Source: Desulfogranum mediterraneum DSM 13871 | GTDB taxonomy: Bacteria > Desulfobacterota > Desulfobulbia > Desulfobulbales > Desulfobulbaceae | Assembly (NCBI RefSeq): GCF_000429965.1 | Contig: NZ_AUCW01000015.1 | Coordinates: 62,001-126,000, forward strand | Length of the DNA: 64,000 bases | Reading direction: 5' to 3' | Part shown: positions 62,200-64,000 of the stretch, one piece after another | Numbering within the stretch: the first letter of the stretch is position 1 | How the letters are laid out: each line of letters begins with the position of its first letter | Translations under genes and position numbers: made by a program | The notes under the pieces: generated by a model | The model's input: only the letters and a program-made list of their open reading frames with translations | Databases searched by the model: none | What the model was told of the DNA's origin: nothing

Positions 62200-62513
62200 C
62201 GTGTCCCCGTCAACTCCCGCCGGGCGGGCGCAGCGCCCCGGCTTCATGCCCTGGCCTGTACCCACCGCCTGCTTTCCGGCCGCAACGGCAGCCATGGTTC
62301 TCTTCTTCCCAGCCGGCACCTCTCCGGGCCGTGCTCCCATCCCTCTCCTGAAAAATAGCTGGGGCCTATTTACCCCAAAGACGGAGCAACTACCAGCTTA
62401 AAAACAAGGATTCTCAGCGGGCAGAGAACAGAGCGGGGAGGGGTGAAGCCGAGGCAAGATCCACAGCAGGGAGAGCAGCACGACAACTTGAAAAGCATGC
62501 GGGAAAAGCAGCG
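62189..62513. other. Intergenic region between the radical SAM and kinase genes
   Basis: About 325 bp between two minus-strand genes. It should hold the promoter for the radical SAM/ketosynthase pair; the AT-rich part at 62345-62410 is the best place, but I could not define -35/-10 boxes. No gene seen. Confidence 0.4.
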
Positions 62514-62537
62514 CAGCCCAGGAGGGAACAGGGCTGC
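62514..62537 (-). terminator. Terminator candidate after the hybrid kinase
   Basis: A 6-bp stem (CAGCCC / GGGCTG) with an 11-base loop directly follows the kinase stop and leads into CGCTGCTTTT on the minus strand. Confidence 0.4.
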
Positions 62538-64000
62538 TCAGGCCAAGGCCTCTTTGACGGCCTGGCCCAATTGGCGCAGGGAATAGGGTTTACCCAGAAA
62601 ACCGCAAGCACCCAACTCAAGGGTGGCCTTGACATCGCTGCTTGCCGAGAAACCGCTCACCACCAGGGCGCGCTGGCCGGGAACCAGTTGGACCATCTGT
62701 TCGTAGGTGAGCCGACCATTCATCCCGGGTGCCATCAACATATCCAACAGGACCAGATCCACCCGGTGCGCCTGGAGATACGCCAGGGCCTGTTCACCCG
62801 AACCAGCGGTGACCACCTGGTAGCCGTAGCGGTTCAGCATGGAAGAGGCGATCTCCCGCTGCTGCTTCTCATCATCCACCACCAGGATCCGCTCCCCCCT
62901 GCCCTGGAGGATGGCTGGCAGGGCGTCCTCTCCATGGTCAGAGGCAGGCCCAGCCGGCGTCTCGGCAAGGGGAAGATAAAGTTCAAAGCAACTGCCCTCT
63001 GTTCCACTTACCACCGTCACCCCGCCGCCATGATCTCTCATGGTATTCCAGACCACGGAGAGTCCCAGGCCGGTACCGCTGGTCTTGCCCATGACCTTTT
63101 TGGTGTAAAAAGGTTCAAAGATATGGGCCAGATCCCTGGGAGCAATCCCCTCGCCGCTATCCTCCACCCGCAGGACCAGATACTCTTTGGCCTCCAGGCC
63201 GTTGGCTATTGCCCAGTGGTGGAGCGGACACTGCCAGGAGGTGCTCAGGATGACCCTGCCCGGTCCTGCAATGGCCTCGGCTCCGTTGGCCATCAGGTTC
63301 ATGATGCACTTGCTGAGATGGACCGGAGAGCAGGAAATCTGGGGAATCCCGGGAGACAGTCGATGTTCGAACCTGATCTCGGGATTGGCAGACCTGAGGT
63401 AGTGGAACTCAGCTGAATCCAGATAGCCGAGGACCAACTGCTCCAGGGAGTGCACCTCTTTGCGACTGGCGATCCCCCGGGCCACGGTGAGAAGATCGGC
63501 GACCACGGCAGCGGCACGTTCGCCGGCCTGCTTTATGGTCTCCAGGGGCTGACGCAGCTCGCTGTGGGGCGGCAGATCACAGAGCAGCAACTCGGGATAA
63601 CTGACGATGGCAGAGAGGATATTATTCAGGTCATGGGCCACCCCACCGGCAAGCAGACCGACAGCCTCCATCTTCTGGGCAGCCTGCAGCCGCTGCTCAA
63701 CCGCCGACTTCTCCTCTTCCACCTCTTTCTGGGCGGTAATATCATCAAACACGGAAACCAGCTCCCCGCTGGGCAAACGGTAGGCCCTGACCTCCCGCCA
63801 GCCCTGCAGACGATCATCCGAGTAATAGGCGTTGGCTAGAAAAAACGGCTCCCCGCTCTGCCAGACCCCTTGATACCCCTCCAGCAGGCCGGACTCTTTG
63901 ACCCCGGGAAAGGCCAGGGAGAGACGCTGGCCGATGAGCTGCTCCCGCGTGATCCGATCGATCCGTTCTCCGGCCCGGTTAAAATCCCTGAACACAAAGT
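62538..64000 (-). CDS. Hybrid histidine kinase, 5' part outside the window
   Basis: At least 487 codons; the reading frame runs through the right edge without a convincing start (text there reads VFRDFNRAGERI, the inside of a PAS domain). Visible order: PAS ('FLANAYYSDDRLQGWREVRAYRLPSGELVSVFDDITAQKEVEEEK'), HisKA with 'GGVAHDLNNILSAIVSYPELLL', HATPase ('DSGEGIAPRDLAHIFEPFYTKK', 'GTGLGLSVVW'), receiver ('ILVVDDEK', phospho-Asp in 'LVLLDMLMAPGMNG', 'LGKPYS'). The kinase core is close to that of the heme-sensor kinase at 20679-22976. The sensor part is not seen. It is transcribed toward the biosynthetic cluster and could regulate it. Confidence 0.88.
   Translation of the reverse strand, partial: FVFRDFNRAGERIDRITREQLIGQRLSLAFPGVKESGLLEGYQGVWQSGEPFFLANAYYSDDRLQGWREVRAYRLPSGELVSVFDDITAQKEVEEEKSAVEQRLQAAQKMEAVGLLAGGVAHDLNNILSAIVSYPELLLCDLPPHSELRQPLETIKQAGERAAAVVADLLTVARGIASRKEVHSLEQLVLGYLDSAEFHYLRSANPEIRFEHRLSPGIPQISCSPVHLSKCIMNLMANGAEAIAGPGRVILSTSWQCPLHHWAIANGLEAKEYLVLRVEDSGEGIAPRDLAHIFEPFYTKKVMGKTSGTGLGLSVVWNTMRDHGGGVTVVSGTEGSCFELYLPLAETPAGPASDHGEDALPAILQGRGERILVVDDEKQQREIASSMLNRYGYQVVTAGSGEQALAYLQAHRVDLVLLDMLMAPGMNGRLTYEQMVQLVPGQRALVVSGFSASSDVKATLELGACGFLGKPYSLRQLGQAVKEALA

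Noticed and set aside
1-64000. CRISPR arrays, tRNA or rRNA genes, insertion sequences, prophage
   Set aside because: No regularly spaced repeats, no tRNA-like cloverleaf or CCA ends, and no transposase or phage protein was recognised on either strand by reading; a covariance search was not possible.

Overview
The window is a GC-rich bacterial chromosome segment. Its gene content suggests an anaerobic Gram-negative bacterium of the Desulfobacterota (Desulfobulbus-like) type: a lipid A deacylase-like outer-membrane protein, many hybrid histidine kinases and large chemoreceptors, an oxo-acid dehydrogenase linked to a B12 acyl-CoA mutase, and paired family III CoA-transferases. The taxonomic guess is inference. 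I see no rRNA, tRNA, CRISPR array, transposase or phage gene.

Region by region. (1) 0-8 kb: CorA; a radical SAM/methyltransferase/acetyltransferase set; a flavin reductase; an AIR-synthase-like protein overlapping a thiamin-binding MTH1187-type protein; an AraC regulator and a secreted PEBP-like protein. (2) 8.4-19.6 kb, minus strand: AtuA-like protein, ferritin-like protein, 2-oxo acid dehydrogenase E1alpha-E1beta-E2-E3, then a fused B12-dependent mutase whose active-site Phe/Gln pair marks it as isobutyryl-CoA mutase (IcmF). This reads as a branched-chain keto acid to butyryl-CoA pathway. Two identical 12-bp palindromes, 31 bp apart, overlap a likely promoter in front of E1alpha. (3) 20-26 kb: arsenate reductase, a histidine kinase with a periplasmic CxxCH heme-sensor domain, a family 25 glycosyltransferase and an EAL-GGDEF protein. 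(4) 26-35 kb: five genes on one strand for lipid metabolism: an unrecognised 793-aa protein, a phosphatidylserine decarboxylase-like protein, an Lgt-like membrane transferase, a PlcP-type phospholipase C and an Agt-type glycosyltransferase. The last two resemble the known phosphate-starvation lipid-remodelling pair, and a Pho-box-like repeat lies nearby.

(5) 35.8-50.3 kb: a duplicated signalling module (chemoreceptor plus PAS histidine kinase, twice; only one copy keeps its receiver domain and sigma54 response regulator) encloses a pair of family III CoA-transferases, of which only the first has the catalytic Asp. (6) 50.6-62.2 kb: a candidate biosynthetic cluster. It has an MMPL exporter fused to a methyltransferase, a NodB-type deacetylase, a PagL-like deacylase, a small unknown protein, a BtrH-like acyltransferase, an ABC exporter (ATPase and permease), an acyl carrier protein, a StlD/DarB-type ketosynthase and a B12-binding radical SAM enzyme. 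No DarA-type aromatising partner is visible. A 210-bp palindromic repeat sits between the two ABC genes. (7) The right end is a hybrid histidine kinase cut by the window edge.

The two best candidates for undescribed systems are the darB-type cluster (region 6) and the five-gene lipid cluster (region 4).
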